Below are positions 24,819 through 26,126 of a DNA stretch of 26,126 bases, piece after piece. Each line of letters opens with the position of its first letter. Positions within the stretch are counted from its first letter, which is position 1. A program made the translations under genes and the position numbers. Source of the DNA: Roseateles sp. (lineage in GTDB: Bacteria > Pseudomonadota > Gammaproteobacteria > Burkholderiales > Burkholderiaceae); the NCBI GenBank assembly GCA_019232985.1, contig JAFAMW010000017.1:1-26126 (forward strand), read 5' to 3'. Under the pieces are notes generated by a model. It was given only the letters and a program-made list of their open reading frames with translations, was not told the origin of the DNA and ran no database searches.

Positions 24819-25766
24819 TCAAGTGGGTGGGAGGCCTACTTTGGCAACTCGAGCGGAAGACCTGTCTGGTACAGCCACCGGTTTTATACCGAAGCCGAAC
24901 ACCGGGCGGCCAGACCAGAGCGGCGCCTCACGCATGCCGCACCAGCGCAATGGCGGTTGCACCTCGACGTGCACGAGGTCGATGCGCTGCGCGAATCGCT
25001 CCCGCTCATGTCGAGGACGCGCCCGCCATTGCACTTCTGCCGCACGCTCGATACGCCTGGCGTGGCCTTGCGAGGCGTCGAAGACGAACACGAGCCTTTC
25101 CAGGCGTAGCTTGCTGAACGGGGTGAACGGGCCGCCGGCGAACTCGGCGATGCGAGCGCAGTTCTGCAACTCGCCGAGAGGCTTGGCGGCGGACTCGACC
25201 TCGCACCAGGTCACAGAGCTGCCTTTCACGAGCAGCAGGTCGGGCAGCTTCCCGAAGTGCCGCACAAGGCCCTCCCGTGAGATGGGCGCGAACCCTTGTG
25301 CGATGGCGTGCTCGCCGTAGGCGGTGAACCCGCGCAGTTCCTGCTCGACGCCGTATCGGGTGGCGAGCGACCGGTGGAGGAACGTCCCGCCAGCGACGGA
25401 GGATAGTTCCAGCCCGTGCTTGGCGTCCCAGCCCATCGCGTCGAGTGCGGCGGCACCTCCGCGGGAGAGAACGTAGCTGCGCGTGCCCAATGCGTTCCGC
25501 CGTGGCACTGCCTCGCCGCGCTCGGTCAGACGTTGCATGAGGCGTTGGGCAAGCTGTTCGCCATGGCTGGCGTGCGGATAGACCACCCGCGCGAGTTCGC
25601 TGCACCGCATGTGACCCCAATGTCGCAAGGCCTTGAGCGCGGCGACCCTGGCCGCCTCCGCTTTGGCGCGCGAGCTGAGCCCGGCTGGGCGAGTCGTCTC
25701 ACGGCGGTCGCCGCTGGGCTTCAGAAGGGTGGTCAGTAGGTCATCGCTGCTATCGAATTGCTGCAC
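24819..25766 (-). CDS. Winged-helix plus PD...ExE protein, possibly Replic_Relax-like
   Basis: A 315-residue protein. The N-terminal half looks like a winged helix (SELARVVYP, RLMQRLTERGEAVPR, SYVLSRGGAAAL). The C-terminal half has a PD-(D/E)XK-like pattern: LPDLLLV, ten residues, WCEVES, then a lysine (SAAKPLGEL). This layout resembles plasmid replication-relaxation proteins (Replic_Relax) of mobile elements, which is an inference from architecture and memory. GTG at 25766 is chosen because GGAG lies six bases upstream; a GTG at 25790 would add eight residues. It faces the integrase gene and its 5' side faces a long hairpin, so a role in mobilisation, replication or regulation of the element is plausible. 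A restriction-like nuclease is the alternative. Confidence 0.5.
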   Translation of the reverse strand: MQQFDSSDDLLTTLLKPSGDRRETTRPAGLSSRAKAEAARVAALKALRHWGHMRCSELARVVYPHASHGEQLAQRLMQRLTERGEAVPRRNALGTRSYVLSRGGAAALDAMGWDAKHGLELSSVAGGTFLHRSLATRYGVEQELRGFTAYGEHAIAQGFAPISREGLVRHFGKLPDLLLVKGSSVTWCEVESAAKPLGELQNCARIAEFAGGPFTPFSKLRLERLVFVFDASQGHARRIERAAEVQWRARPRHERERFAQRIDLVHVEVQPPLRWCGMREAPLWSGRPVFGFGIKPVAVPDRSSARVAKVGLPPT

Positions 25767-25838
25767 GGCTGTCTCCAAGGGTGGCAGCACGTGTAGTGAC
25801 CTGTGCTGCCGCGGCCTCCTCCTCGGAGTCCGGCAGCA

Positions 25839-25881
25839 GAGACACCACGAACAGACGCGAAGCGTCTGATCGTGGTGTCTC
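25839..25881. repeat. Long imperfect hairpin with GCGAAGC tip
   Basis: GAGACACCACGA pairs with TCGTGGTGTCTC (12 bp), then one A-A mismatch, then CAGACGC pairs with GCGTCTG (7 bp) around a GAA loop. The tip GCGAAGC is known as an unusually stable single-stranded DNA hairpin. A second hairpin, GTCTCA-GGG-TGAGAC (25877-25891), overlaps and would compete with it. It lies 73 bases upstream of the winged-helix gene. It may be an origin of transfer or replication, or a regulatory site. Confidence 0.75.
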
Positions 25882-25926
25882 AGGGTGAGACGCAGGCTCT
25901 TCGGCGACTAGGGTCGCGCGCCTGCT

Positions 25927-26126
25927 GGGGCTGTCTGAATTTCTGTGTTCGAGGCTCTTTGTAGGGCCGTCGATTCAGACAAGCCCGAGCCGCATGTTAA
26001 GCGGCAGGTCGTGTGAAGCGCTCGCCATAGGCAATGGCGAATTGGTTCATGGCCTCCTTCCATTCCTTTGCTGCACGGCCCCAGTCGGTCGTGATGTTGC
26101 GCAGCGCCAGCCAGATGAGCTTGGTG
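25927..26126 (-). mobile_element. End of an IS256-family insertion sequence
   Basis: The sequence holds the 3' end of a Mutator/IS256-type transposase and, further left, a probable terminal repeat starting near 25927 (GGGGCTGTCTGAATTTCTGTG). The left edge is approximate. The rest of the element lies beyond the window, so the other terminal repeat and the target duplication cannot be checked. Confidence 0.75.
25997..26126 (-). CDS. IS256-family transposase, C-terminal end only
   Basis: A partial gene that enters from the right edge; only the last 43 residues and the stop are present. They include LIWLALRNITTDWGRA and AMNQFAIAYGERF, the conserved C-terminus of IS256-type (Mutator) transposases. 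The DDE catalytic core is outside the window, so activity cannot be judged. Confidence 0.85.
   Translation of the reverse strand, partial: TKLIWLALRNITTDWGRAAKEWKEAMNQFAIAYGERFTRPAA

Overview
The window is GC-rich chromosomal DNA from a Gram-negative betaproteobacterium, most likely a member of the Burkholderiales. This is inferred from the gene set and gene order (TPR protein-lolB-ispE-tRNA-Gln-prs-rplY, mutM-mutY, nadK-recN next to hrcA) and from the strong G/C bias at third codon positions. I could not run searches, so genus is not assigned.

Layout. (1) 1-2275: most of an IS21-family insertion sequence (istA, istB) inserted into a type I secretion adaptor (HlyD/CvaA-like) gene, of which only the first 219 codons remain (2276-2932). 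(2) 2933-9716: an AT-richer spacer, a glycine-zipper lipoprotein, then an envelope and lipid neighbourhood: phosphatidylserine decarboxylase (psd), a divergent membrane-anchored class III PLP aminotransferase-like enzyme, a histidine-rich membrane protein resembling the Mpo1/DUF962 family, a GT4 glycosyltransferase, and an LplT-like lysophospholipid transporter. (3) 9774-16125: galM, then housekeeping genes read leftwards: TPR protein, lolB, ispE, tRNA-Gln, prs and rplY, ending in a clear terminator. (4) 16181-18415: mutM, mutY and a small membrane protein read rightwards. (5) 18418-21955: nadK-recN-rapZ, a tightly coupled leftward operon. (6) 21960-22141: two tandem 91-bp copies of an intergenic repeat filling most of the nadK/hrcA divergent gap, then hrcA. 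(7) 23278-26126: a probable integrative element. A native CAT-anticodon tRNA gene is cut inside its anticodon loop. Sixteen bases further on is a complete second CAT tRNA-like gene, followed by a tyrosine recombinase preceded by a dyad, a winged-helix protein with a PD...ExE motif, a large hairpin with a GCGAAGC tip, and the end of an IS256-family element.

The core genes look intact and ordinary. The interesting parts are the tRNA-splitting integration with a possible replacement tRNA, the putative mobilisation or replication gene next to a long imperfect hairpin, the lipid-associated neighbourhood with a diverged Mpo1-like protein and an anchored aminotransferase, the tandem repeat at the hrcA/nadK promoters, and a composition break inside ispE.
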